DNA of 14,495 nucleotides from an uncultured Oscillospiraceae bacterium (GCA_958436045.1 CAUBIP010000041.1:1-14495); one strand, 5' to 3'; positions 7,186 through 14,331 are shown, counted from the stretch's first letter. Notes: generated by a model not told the origin, from the sequence alone. Program-made: numbers and translations.

Positions 7186-7331
7186 TGGATTTTTCGTCTT
7201 TTTTCATATATCTGCAGGATGAGGAGCGTTTCCCGCGGTGTACATGCTGCCTGCGAAACTACGTTTGACTTGATTTGCACCTGCAAACGCAAGCTCTGCG
7301 CGGCTTTTTTAACACTACAAAACCACAAAGC

Positions 7332-7363
7332 GGCGCAGCGCGCTGATACAAGTGCGCTGCGCC
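7332..7363 (-). terminator. 3' hairpin of MFS copy 2
   Basis: GGCGCAGCGC (7332–7341) pairs perfectly with GCGCTGCGCC (7354–7363) around a 12-base loop. On the minus strand it lies about 16 bases after the MFS copy 2 stop and is followed by the weak T-tract GCTTTGTGGTTTTG. The plus-strand side has AAATTTTT, so the hairpin may work in both directions. Its placement matches the hairpin after copy 1, although stem and loop sequences differ. Confidence 0.65.
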
Positions 7364-7379
7364 AAATTTTTCGTTTTAA

Positions 7380-8561
7380 TCACAGTTTCTCCGCCGGGGT
7401 GCTCGCCGCCGGGATCACGATGGGGCGGCCTGCCATATAGCCCGCCAGGATTTCGATTCCGGAAAAAGCCAGCAGCATAGCCAAGGGGACCGTCCAGTTG
7501 CTCGCCAGGGAAAAGACCTTTCCCAGGGCAAAGGGCCCGACTGCCCCCAGGAAATAGCCCAAGCTCTGGGCCATACCGGACAGAGCCGCCGCATCGGCGG
7601 CATTTTCCGTGTGAATGGAGAACGATGCGATCCCGAAGCTGAACACTGTACTCGTCCCCACCCCACACAGGAGCATCGCACAGAGGACGCTGGCCGACGA
7701 TCTGGCCAGAATCAGCAGCAGAATGCCGCTGAAATACAGCGCGCCCACGCAAATTCCCAGCGCCGACTGCCGCCGCATCCGGTTGGCCAGAATGGGGATC
7801 AGGAAGCTGCCCGGGATACCGATGAGCACGAACAGGGAGCTGTAAAATCCCGCCGTCTGGGCGTCGAACCCCTTGGACTGGACGATCGTCGCCATCCAGG
7901 AGAGCAGGCTGTAAAACAGCAGCGCCGAAATGCCGCAGTGCAGGGTGATCCACCAGCTGATGCCGCTGCGCCGCACCGCACGGCCGGTGGTTTTCCGCTC
8001 CGCTACGATACTGCAGCGAAGATTGGGCAGCCAAAGCAGCATTGTAATCAACGCAACCACGGCCCAGATGCCTAACGAGAAATTCCAGCTGACCGCCTTG
8101 GCCAATGGTACACTGACCCCACCGGCGATCCCCGGCATAACAGACATCGCCGTGGTGAATATGCTGGTCATGGGACCGATCTTCGTCGGGAAATATGCCT
8201 TGATGACCGCCGGGAGCAAAACGCTGCCCACAGCAATGCTGATGCCGATTAAGAGCATGCCGCCGTACAACCCCGCTTTTCCCAGGGCAGCGCAGCACAA
8301 AATGCCTACGGCAGAGCACGCCATTCCGGCAAAGCAGACCCGGCCCGCGCCGCAGCGCTGGGCCAGTTGGCTGATAAAGAGCGAAACAATGGCAAACGCC
8401 AGCAGCGGCAGGCTGTTCAGCAAGCCCGCCGCGCTGCTGCTCAGCCCCAAGGCCGCCTGGATGCGGTCGAGCAGCGAGGCTACTGCCGTCAGCGGCGTTT
8501 TGATAATGCAGGAGGTCAAAATAATAGCCAGCGCCAGTAATACAGGATTTGTCCGTTTCAT
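7380..8561 (-). CDS. MFS transporter, CynX/NimT-like (copy 2)
   Basis: This 393-residue transporter is the tandem partner of the gene at 5895–7076; both begin MKRTNPVLL. An upstream in-frame ATG at 8585 would add eight residues (MQGNGVRA), but those bases hold the ribosome site (TGGAG, eight bases before the ATG at 8561), and the equivalent bases in copy 1 are also non-coding, so 8561 is chosen. Differences from copy 1 include F232, G251, L254, A274, Y276, S291, T303, T305 and F307, and a changed tail (ASTPAEKL instead of EKARTEKL). Clustered changes in the C-terminal half could alter substrate choice; this is inference. It lies directly downstream of hydF but has its own strong promoter. Confidence 0.92.
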   Translation of the reverse strand: MKRTNPVLLALAIILTSCIIKTPLTAVASLLDRIQAALGLSSSAAGLLNSLPLLAFAIVSLFISQLAQRCGAGRVCFAGMACSAVGILCCAALGKAGLYGGMLLIGISIAVGSVLLPAVIKAYFPTKIGPMTSIFTTAMSVMPGIAGGVSVPLAKAVSWNFSLGIWAVVALITMLLWLPNLRCSIVAERKTTGRAVRRSGISWWITLHCGISALLFYSLLSWMATIVQSKGFDAQTAGFYSSLFVLIGIPGSFLIPILANRMRRQSALGICVGALYFSGILLLILARSSASVLCAMLLCGVGTSTVFSFGIASFSIHTENAADAAALSGMAQSLGYFLGAVGPFALGKVFSLASNWTVPLAMLLAFSGIEILAGYMAGRPIVIPAASTPAEKL

Positions 8562-8586
8562 CGCCCTAACTCCATTTCCTTGCATT

Positions 8587-8636
8587 CCGGCCGTCCGCCG
8601 GTAAAAATTGCCCCTGGTCAGGTCGCTGCCAGGGGC
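8587..8636 (-). promoter_or_regulatory. Leader hairpins of MFS copy 2, possible attenuator or terminator of the hydF operon
   Basis: On the minus strand GCCCCTGG (8636–8629) pairs perfectly with CCAGGGGC (8617–8610), and AATTTTT follows, the shape of an intrinsic terminator. It begins right at the predicted transcription start of MFS copy 2. A second stem, CCGGC-GGACG-GCCGG (8601–8587), follows before the ribosome site. The first hairpin could end transcripts arriving from hydF, attenuate the MFS transcript, or stabilise its 5' end. It is largely lost in copy 1. Confidence 0.5.
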
Positions 8637-8644
8637 TTTTGTCT

Positions 8645-8673
8645 ATTATCCTACAAGAAACAGGTTTTGTCAA
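8645..8673 (-). promoter_or_regulatory. Strong sigma-A promoter of MFS copy 2
   Basis: On the minus strand TTGACA (8673–8668) and GATAAT (8650–8645) are separated by 17 bases. It matches the copy 1 promoter box for box, although the spacers have diverged. Confidence 0.8.
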
Positions 8674-8706
8674 CGGCTTTTTCGTCTTTTGTCATACATA
8701 TCATAT

Positions 8707-9897
8707 TCATTCGCCGATCTCTGCCAGCGGAGCCAGGCTGCGCGCCAAAATACCCTTCATCTTGGCCACGGTCACGCCGTAATTCGTAAACGGTACTCCC
8801 TGCTGCGCCGCCTGCTGCTGCCGGAAGGCGATCTCCCGGTCATTAAGCATACAACCGCCGCAGTGGATAATGACGGCATAGGGCGTCAGGTCCTGGGGAA
8901 AATCCCCGCCGGAGCAGGTGGCGATCTCCAGGTGCTTTCCCGTGTGCTGCCGCAGCCAGTTTGGAATTTTCACCGTGCCAATGTCATTGCACTGGCGGTG
9001 ATGCGTGCACCCCTCAGCCATTAGGATCCGGTCGCCGTCCTGTAGCCGGTCCAGCACCGCAGCCCCCGCCACCGCGCCGGAGAGATAGCCCTTGTAGCGG
9101 GCCATTAAAATTGAGAACGACGTCAGCGGCATCTCCGCTGGGAGCATTGCCGCCACCTCGGCAAACGCCTGGCTATCCGTGATGATCAGGCGCGGCGGCG
9201 TGCGCAGCCCAGCAAGCAGCCCCAGCAGCTGGTCCGGCTGCGTCACCAGCGCCGCAGCGCCAGCATCCAGGATATCCCGGATGGCCTGCTGCTGTGGCAG
9301 AATCATCCGCCCCTTCGGCGCAGATTCGTCAATGGGCGTCACCAAAACGACGGTATCGCCGCTGGAGATCAGATCGCCCACAAGGCGAATTTGCTTTCCC
9401 CTCGGGGCAAACTGGCCCAGCAGCTGCTTGCACTGCGTGATATTTAGCCCACGCAGTGCACTGACATAGATCTCCCCCTCCCGCGGGATTGGGCAGTCTG
9501 GCAGGAGGTCGCACTTATTATAGGCGATGAGGTACGGGATCTTGCGCTCCCGGAACAGCGCCAACAGCTGCCGATCCTCCGCCTGCAGGGGCTGCGTTGC
9601 ATCGGCCACCAGAACGGCGAGGTCCGTCTTACGCAGAATCTGGCGGGTCTTTTCCACCCGCAGTGCGCCCAGCGCGCCCACGTCGTCAAAGCCCGGCGTG
9701 TCGATAATCTGGACAGGGCCTAGGGGCAGCAGCTCCATGGACTTGGAGACCGGGTCCGTCGTCGTGCCACGCACATCAGAGACGACAGCCAGATCCTGGT
9801 CAGTAATGGCGTTGACCAAGCTGGATTTTCCCGCGTTGCGGCGGCCGAAAAAGCCGATGTGCAGCCGTCCGGCGGCGGGGGTATCGTTCAGACTCAT
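8707..9897 (-). CDS. hydF: HydF, [FeFe]-hydrogenase maturation GTPase/scaffold
   Basis: HydF carries the precursor of the two-iron subcluster and delivers it to apo [FeFe]-hydrogenase, working with the radical-SAM enzymes HydE and HydG. The 396-residue product has an N-terminal GTPase domain with FGRRNAGKSS (17–26), DTPGF (66–70), NKCD (127–130) and SAL (146–148), a dimerisation domain, and a C-terminal iron-sulfur domain with GCTHH (296–300) and HCGGC (345–349). C297, C346 and C349 match the usual three cluster cysteines. Length is normal. The ATG has GGGAG eight bases upstream and lies 35 bases after the lipoprotein gene, so it is probably the last gene of the nitrogenase-like operon. HydE, HydG and a hydrogenase are not in the window and must be looked for elsewhere. 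Confidence 0.96.
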   Translation of the reverse strand: MSLNDTPAAGRLHIGFFGRRNAGKSSLVNAITDQDLAVVSDVRGTTTDPVSKSMELLPLGPVQIIDTPGFDDVGALGALRVEKTRQILRKTDLAVLVADATQPLQAEDRQLLALFRERKIPYLIAYNKCDLLPDCPIPREGEIYVSALRGLNITQCKQLLGQFAPRGKQIRLVGDLISSGDTVVLVTPIDESAPKGRMILPQQQAIRDILDAGAAALVTQPDQLLGLLAGLRTPPRLIITDSQAFAEVAAMLPAEMPLTSFSILMARYKGYLSGAVAGAAVLDRLQDGDRILMAEGCTHHRQCNDIGTVKIPNWLRQHTGKHLEIATCSGGDFPQDLTPYAVIIHCGGCMLNDREIAFRQQQAAQQGVPFTNYGVTVAKMKGILARSLAPLAEIGE

Positions 9898-9932
9898 ACG
9901 GCATGCTCCCTTCTCCTAACTTGTGTTTTGGC

Positions 9933-11084
9933 TTAGAAGCCGACTGCGGCGTCGGCTACCGGCGTAAAGATCGCCTCCGCCTGCGCCTCTGTCAGCGTAA
10001 CGCCGAAGACCGTTTTGTAGTAATCCACAGTTTGCTGCGTGATATCAATATCTTCGAACAGCGCGGGATAGGCAGATTTTGCCAGCCAGAGCAGCGTGAT
10101 CGGCGTATCCACGCCGGGGGTATAGCTGCGATACATCCCCAGCGGCATCTTGAAAGCCTGCCCGTTCTGCACCGCGTTGACGCCGGACCAATCGTAGCTG
10201 CCGACAGTATTGTCATAGAGGTTCTGGGGCTGGGCCGTCGTAAAATTCGTCACGAAAATGAGATCTGGATTCCAGGCGTAGACCTGCTCCAGCGTCACAG
10301 GGACGGAATTGTCCTGCGCCAGCTCAGACGCGACATTCACGCAGCCCGTGGCATCGGCCCACCACTGGCCGAAGAAGCTGCCGCCGGAGGTGAGTATCTG
10401 GGTCTCATTGTACTGGAACAGGAAGAATACCTTCCGCCGCTCCGCCTCCGGTAGCTCCGCCACCCGGGACTGGACCAGGTCGTAAATATCCGCCGAATAC
10501 TGGGCGACCGTCTCAGCCTTGTCGTTCTCCGGGAAGATCTGAGAGAGGAGCTTGATCCACTCGTTGAGGGTCTCAATGGCATTGTAGCCCCATTTGTTGA
10601 CGGAGATAGCCACGGCGTTGAAGCCGTTTTCCGTCAGCTGGCGGCCCTGCTCCGGGTTCGACGCGCTGTAGAATACGACGTCTGGCTCCAGCTTCAGCAG
10701 CTCCTCCATATTGATCTGGCTGCCGTCAATAAAGCCCGTCTCGGCATTCAGTATCTCCGGGTAGAGCTCAGAGAGCAGGCTGTTTTTCGCCGCACTCATG
10801 CTGGGTGGCGCCATACCGACGATCTTTTCCGCAGAATCAAAGAAGATCGTCAGGACCGACGGCAGCGGGTAAATATCGCAGACCGCGATACGCTGGACAT
10901 CGGCAGGCAGCGTCACGGTATGATCGGCATGGTCGACGACGGTGATGGTCGCCGGGCCCGACGTCTGGGGCTGGTTCTCTGTCGGGGCGGAGCCCGCCGG
11001 GTCGTCCGAACCGGCCGTGCCGCCGCAAGCGGCCAGCGTCAGCAGCAGGCACAGGGCCAAAAGCAGTGCGATTCCTTTTTTCAT
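9933..11084 (-). CDS. ABC importer substrate-binding lipoprotein (TroA/FepB-type, PF01497-like)
   Basis: This 383-residue protein is exported and lipid-anchored: a Lys-rich start, a hydrophobic core and the lipobox LTLAAC with Cys20 as the lipidated residue, then a Gly/Ser/Pro linker to about 44. The binding domain begins ITVVDHADHTVTLPADVQRI, followed by the class III landmarks MEELLKLEPDVVFYS and, near the C-terminus, a YPALFEDIDI segment with a YYKTVFG tail. Known relatives bind ferric siderophores, heme, cobalamin or other metal complexes; which ligand applies here is unknown. No permease or ATPase gene is in view; they may lie beyond the right edge or elsewhere. It starts 24 bases after the second component-1 gene with AAGGAG eight bases before the ATG, so it belongs to the same operon and suggests that the operon deals with an imported substrate or cofactor. 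Confidence 0.92.
   Translation of the reverse strand: MKKGIALLLALCLLLTLAACGGTAGSDDPAGSAPTENQPQTSGPATITVVDHADHTVTLPADVQRIAVCDIYPLPSVLTIFFDSAEKIVGMAPPSMSAAKNSLLSELYPEILNAETGFIDGSQINMEELLKLEPDVVFYSASNPEQGRQLTENGFNAVAISVNKWGYNAIETLNEWIKLLSQIFPENDKAETVAQYSADIYDLVQSRVAELPEAERRKVFFLFQYNETQILTSGGSFFGQWWADATGCVNVASELAQDNSVPVTLEQVYAWNPDLIFVTNFTTAQPQNLYDNTVGSYDWSGVNAVQNGQAFKMPLGMYRSYTPGVDTPITLLWLAKSAYPALFEDIDITQQTVDYYKTVFGVTLTEAQAEAIFTPVADAAVGF
9938..9957 (-). other. Hairpin at the end of the lipoprotein coding region
   Basis: AGCCGAC and GTCGGCT form a 7-base stem with a 6-base loop overlapping the last codons of the lipoprotein gene. No T-run follows on the minus strand. It may slow exonucleases or ribosomes between this gene and hydF; it may equally be chance in GC-rich coding DNA. 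Confidence 0.3.
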
Positions 11085-11108
11085 TTTGAATTCTCCTTTT
11101 TCATTGCT

Positions 11109-12251
11109 TTATAAATGCTTCACAAGATTGACCATCTGCCCCCGCCAGAGCCTGCCGGAAAAAGCAGGATGGGGCAGGGAATAAAACGGCGTCTGCGCCG
11201 GAACGATGGGCCGGTATAAGGGGTCCGCCGCGACCCAGGCGGCAGTACGCAGACGCTGCTCCAGGTCACACTCCGCCCGCATTGCCGCGTCGCCACCCGA
11301 CAGCAGGCCAGGCGGCGTCTCCAGCGGGCAGAGGACCTGCGGCGCCGCGCCCCGCTCCAAGCCGATGGCTGCCGCCAGGGAACGGGCCGTGACGGCTTCG
11401 CCTAGAATAATGCCCGCGCCATCGGGCTCGCAGTCGGCAAAGGCCACGCTGCTGCGCCCCGTGTGGGCACTGCAGGCCAGGTGCTCCAGCAGGACCCGCC
11501 CAAACGCCTGCCCTGCCGGGGTACCGACGACATAGGGCGTGCCGAATTTCTCCTGCAGCGCCTGCGCGGCAGGCAGGCCGGTGCTGGAAATGACCAGGTT
11601 CACCCACGCCGCTCCAGCGCCGCACAGCTCCTCCAATGTCGATCCCATGGCCCAGGTGCTCTGCACCCGGTAGCCCGCCTCCTGCAGCCACGCGATCATA
11701 TCCGGAATGGCCCCGTGCAGGGGGAAGTCCAAGGGCGTCGCCCCCAGGAGATTGACCGTCGGCGTCTTTGCCCGGGGCACCGGCTTCGTCAGCCGCCGGG
11801 CGACCGCCGCCAGCGCCATCCCGGCCCCGGTCACGTAGGACTGCATCCCCGTCGTCGCAAAGCCGAAGGTGCAGATGCCCGTCTCGGCTTCGATGCTGGC
11901 CGCAATGGCCGGAAGGTCGCAGCCAGTCAGGGCCGGGATGGGGGAACCGGCGATGGCGATAAACCGCGGCTGCAGCTCCCGCGCTGCCGCAACGATATCC
12001 GCGCTCAGTCTCTGGTCGTCGCCCAGGATCGCCTCCATCTCTGTCAGGCCCGAGAGGAAGACCAGGCTGTCGCTGTCATACCAGCGGGGCTCATCGTGGG
12101 TGTTGTACGTCGAGTTGCAGCCGGAGGCGTCATGCATAACGGTCATCCCCCCCAGCTCAAACAGGGCCGAGCAGACGCCAGAAACATCGGCGGTGTAGGT
12201 CGATAGGATTTTCTGCGTCTGTTTTTGGATCTTCTCTTGTATTTTTTTCAT
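11109..12251 (-). CDS. Nitrogenase component 1-like protein (short NifD/NifK homologue)
   Basis: This 380-residue member of the nitrogenase component-1/oxidoreductase family is shorter than NifD or NifK (about 480–520). After a Lys/Gln-rich helix it has VCSALFELGG (26–35) and HDASGCNSTY (40–49), matching the first two cluster-cysteine regions (C27 and C45), then GLTEMEAILGDDQRL (68–82), the counterpart of the Glu-rich loop of NifK/NifE. The third cysteine region reads AIAGSPIPALTGCD, with Ser103 where a Cys is usual. The C-terminus ends HPAFSGRLWRG, like the Gly-Tyr-x-Gly end of the family. ATG 12251 overlaps the stop of the preceding gene as ATGA; a GTG at 12260 would add three residues but is less likely. 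It probably pairs with the neighbouring 441-residue protein as a heteromer reduced by the NifH-like protein. Substrate unknown. Confidence 0.85.
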   Translation of the reverse strand: MKKIQEKIQKQTQKILSTYTADVSGVCSALFELGGMTVMHDASGCNSTYNTHDEPRWYDSDSLVFLSGLTEMEAILGDDQRLSADIVAAARELQPRFIAIAGSPIPALTGCDLPAIAASIEAETGICTFGFATTGMQSYVTGAGMALAAVARRLTKPVPRAKTPTVNLLGATPLDFPLHGAIPDMIAWLQEAGYRVQSTWAMGSTLEELCGAGAAWVNLVISSTGLPAAQALQEKFGTPYVVGTPAGQAFGRVLLEHLACSAHTGRSSVAFADCEPDGAGIILGEAVTARSLAAAIGLERGAAPQVLCPLETPPGLLSGGDAAMRAECDLEQRLRTAAWVAADPLYRPIVPAQTPFYSLPHPAFSGRLWRGQMVNLVKHL

Positions 12252-13573
12252 AAGCAGCACCCGCAGCCAAAGCCTTTTTGTTCGATTAAGCGTTGCGTAT
12301 CCTTTGGACGCAGGAATGCCTCCCGCATCCTTCCTGCCAAGTGGGCGATTCCAGCAAAGCCGGACAGGCCCCCGCCCTCCACCAGGTTCACAAAATACGC
12401 GCTGCCGGTAAAGTACGCGGCCTTCTGGCCGATGGCCAGCGTCTTTTCCCGGCTTTGCCTGGGCTCCACCCGCATTCGGGGCGCGGTCGTCGGCAGCAGG
12501 GTGATCTCCGGTGCGTGGCGCTGGAGCCAGGCAAAATCCGCCGCCTCCAATGGCGCGAAGCTATCACAATAGAGCCGTTCCACGCAGAAGCCCGCCTCCA
12601 CCAGCAGCCGGGCCAACGCCAGGGGGCGCATCGTCGCCGTGTGATCCAGGGCGATTGGCGCGCTGCCGATACACGCCCGGGCTTCGTCCAGTGCCTGCAT
12701 CGCCTGCGCCTGGGCCGCATCCAACTGCGGCGTATCCACTGGAAGCGCCAGCGCCTGCGCAAGCTGCGCCTGCTGCTGGCGGATCTCCGCCGCCCGGTAG
12801 GCCACCGGGAGATATAAATACCGCTGGCCCAGCTTCTCCTGCAAATACGGCCCCACCGGCTCCGCCGCCGGGTGGGTGATCAAATTCAGGCTGCCGCGGG
12901 CCATTTGCAAATAGTCCTCATAGGTCTTGCAGGCAGTGATCTCCCGCAGTGGCCGCCCAGACGCGGCAATGAGCCGCACCAGGTCGCTGTCGCGGTTTAA
13001 GGCATAAAAGCTGCCGACGAAATTCACCCCGCCATCCTGCTCCAGCGGCGCAAGCAGGCTATAGAGCTGACGCCGCATCAGCTGGTCCGGCGTCAGGCCG
13101 CTTTTGCGCATAATCGGGTTCATGTAGCAATCGGTAAACGCGACGCCAGGAAAGCGCGCCCGGAGCTCCCGGTAGCATAGGGCCAGGTCCGTCGCCATAA
13201 AGTGATGCACGCAGCTGCTGTAGACCAGCACGGCTGGCGGCAGCGTTGGCAGCCGCTGCAGAATATCCGTCACGCCCTCGATCAACAGCGACTCCATGTC
13301 ACCGTCATAGAGGTCATGTTCTTCAATGGTCACCGTGGAAAACCGCGCTGACGCGCCCATCTCCGCCGCCGTCAGGACGACGCCCCGCAGGCAGCCCTGG
13401 GCGCAGACATAGATCTCATGCGCCTGGGGCACCAGCATCCCGGCATGGACGATATTCCAGACGCCCCGCGCCGGGGCGCTGTACTCCAGCCCGCCGGGAA
13501 ACGGTGCCGGAAAGGCTGCCTTGCCGAGGGCGATTCCCACAGGCGGCGCGCCGCCCCCCACTTGCCGCATCAT
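12248..13573 (-). CDS. Nitrogenase component 1-like protein with C-terminal CxCC tail
   Basis: This 441-residue protein is a second, different component-1 homologue. It opens MMRQVGGGAPPVGIALGK and contains HEIYVCAQGCLRGVVLTAAE (52–71, with C57 and C61), RFSTVTIEEHDLYDG (77–91), VYSSCVHHFMATDL (117–130, C121 as candidate third cluster ligand) and the C-terminal GGGLSGFAGIAHLAGRM (400–416), the usual family ending. The last residues are GFGCGCCL, with Cys437, Cys439 and Cys440, which is unusual. A longer frame to 13624 exists but overlaps the NifH-like gene and looks unlike protein. ATG 13573 overlaps the upstream stop as ATGA; the next codon is also ATG (13570) and has better spacing from GAGGTGG, so either may be used. 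It probably forms a complex with the 380-residue protein. Confidence 0.86.
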   Translation of the reverse strand: MMRQVGGGAPPVGIALGKAAFPAPFPGGLEYSAPARGVWNIVHAGMLVPQAHEIYVCAQGCLRGVVLTAAEMGASARFSTVTIEEHDLYDGDMESLLIEGVTDILQRLPTLPPAVLVYSSCVHHFMATDLALCYRELRARFPGVAFTDCYMNPIMRKSGLTPDQLMRRQLYSLLAPLEQDGGVNFVGSFYALNRDSDLVRLIAASGRPLREITACKTYEDYLQMARGSLNLITHPAAEPVGPYLQEKLGQRYLYLPVAYRAAEIRQQQAQLAQALALPVDTPQLDAAQAQAMQALDEARACIGSAPIALDHTATMRPLALARLLVEAGFCVERLYCDSFAPLEAADFAWLQRHAPEITLLPTTAPRMRVEPRQSREKTLAIGQKAAYFTGSAYFVNLVEGGGLSGFAGIAHLAGRMREAFLRPKDTQRLIEQKGFGCGCCL

Positions 13574-14331
13574 GATGCCACCTCGCAGCGCTGCAGGACC
13601 GTCTGGGCAAGGCGGCGGTAGCATGCCGCCATCTCGCTATCCGGGAAGGCCTCCAAAACGGTCTTCCCCAGCGCCTCGGCGTCCTGCACGGTCTGGCTCC
13701 GGGGCAGGATGCCCGTGAGGTCCGCACCGATATCCTGGGCCAGCTCCTGCACCTTTTCCAGCTCCCGGGGCACCTGGCGGCAGTTGAGGATCAGCCCGCC
13801 CAACGTCGCATACCCCCGGCCGCGGAACTGTTCGACGGCCATGGCGATATTGGCCGCCGCATGCAGCGCCATATTCTCCCCGGACGTCAGGATAAACACC
13901 CGGTCGGCATAGCCGCTGCGCATGGGCATGGCAAAGCCCCCGCAGACGACGTCGCCCAGGACATCGTAGAATACCACATCCGGCTTATAGACCTCATAAG
14001 CCCTTTGCTGCGCCAGCTTTTCCAGCGCGGCAATGATTCCCCGCCCGGCGCAGCCCATCCCGGGCGTCGGGCCGCCCGCTTCGACGCAGACGACGCCGCC
14101 GTAGCCGATGCGGACCATCTCCTCCAGCAGCGGGCCGCCGGGCTTGGTGCGGATCAGGTCCAGTACCGTCTCCATCGGCTGGCCCTGGCGCAGGCTCAGG
14201 GTTGAGTCCGCCTTAGGGTCGCAGCCGATCTGCATGACCCGCAGCCCCGTCTCGGCCAGCGCGACCGACAGATTGGAGACCGTGGTGGATTTTCCGATGC
14301 CACCCTTTCCGTATACTGCAATTTTGATCAT
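13570..14331 (-). CDS. NifH-like iron protein (ATP-dependent reductase component)
   Basis: This 253-residue P-loop ATPase of the NifH/BchL/CfbC family forms a dimer bridged by one [4Fe-4S] cluster and feeds electrons to a component-1 protein with ATP hydrolysis. It has YGKGGIGKST (7–16), GCDPKADST (36–44), GGPTPGMGCAGRG (86–98) with cluster ligand Cys94 and Arg97 (the position ADP-ribosylated in true NifH), and FYDVLGDVVCGGFAMPMR (121–138) with the second ligand Cys130. CGGFAMP resembles NifH more than the BchL type. It is shorter than NifH (about 270–295), missing mainly C-terminal residues. It overlaps both neighbours by four bases (ATGA), with AGGAGGAA just before the start. No standard nitrogen-fixation genes are in the window, so a nitrogenase-like reductase is more likely than N2 fixation. 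Confidence 0.95.
   Translation of the reverse strand: MIKIAVYGKGGIGKSTTVSNLSVALAETGLRVMQIGCDPKADSTLSLRQGQPMETVLDLIRTKPGGPLLEEMVRIGYGGVVCVEAGGPTPGMGCAGRGIIAALEKLAQQRAYEVYKPDVVFYDVLGDVVCGGFAMPMRSGYADRVFILTSGENMALHAAANIAMAVEQFRGRGYATLGGLILNCRQVPRELEKVQELAQDIGADLTGILPRSQTVQDAEALGKTVLEAFPDSEMAACYRRLAQTVLQRCEVAS

Larger units (their letters stand above)
5850..7210 (-). repeat. Tandem duplication unit 1 (MFS gene with promoter and 3' hairpin)
   Basis: The stretch matches 7335–8700 in the same orientation across the coding region, the leader and the promoter. The match fades just upstream of the -35 box, beyond a shared TTTTTCGTCTTTT on the plus strand. In the other unit this boundary lies at the hydF stop codon. 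Boundaries are approximate, read by eye. Confidence 0.85.
7077..7379. other. Intergenic region between the two MFS copies (303 bases)
   Basis: No credible gene. It holds the leader and promoter of MFS copy 1 (7101–7185), a stretch of about 120 bases not shared with the other unit (7211–7331), and the 3' hairpin of copy 2 (7332–7363). The unique stretch includes a small perfect inverted repeat, TTTGCA-CC-TGCAAA at 7274–7287, of unknown meaning. Confidence 0.75.
7335..8700 (-). repeat. Tandem duplication unit 2 (MFS gene with promoter and 3' hairpin)
   Basis: Direct repeat of 5850–7210 with coding, leader and promoter similarity. The upstream limit falls within a few bases of the hydF stop codon at 8707. 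Boundaries are approximate. Confidence 0.85.

Noticed and set aside
7219..7440. Small plus-strand gene starting in the spacer between MFS copies
   Set aside because: The frame runs into the antisense of MFS copy 2 and crosses its 3' hairpin; there is no promoter, and the product matches nothing.
5850..8700. Duplicated unit as an insertion sequence or transposon
   Set aside because: There is no transposase and no terminal inverted repeat; the repeated unit is a transporter gene with its own control sequences, which fits a simple tandem duplication.
13574..13624. N-terminal extension of the 441-residue component-1 protein
   Set aside because: It overlaps the end of the NifH-like gene, reads as low-complexity Pro-rich sequence, and the ATGA overlap gives a better start.
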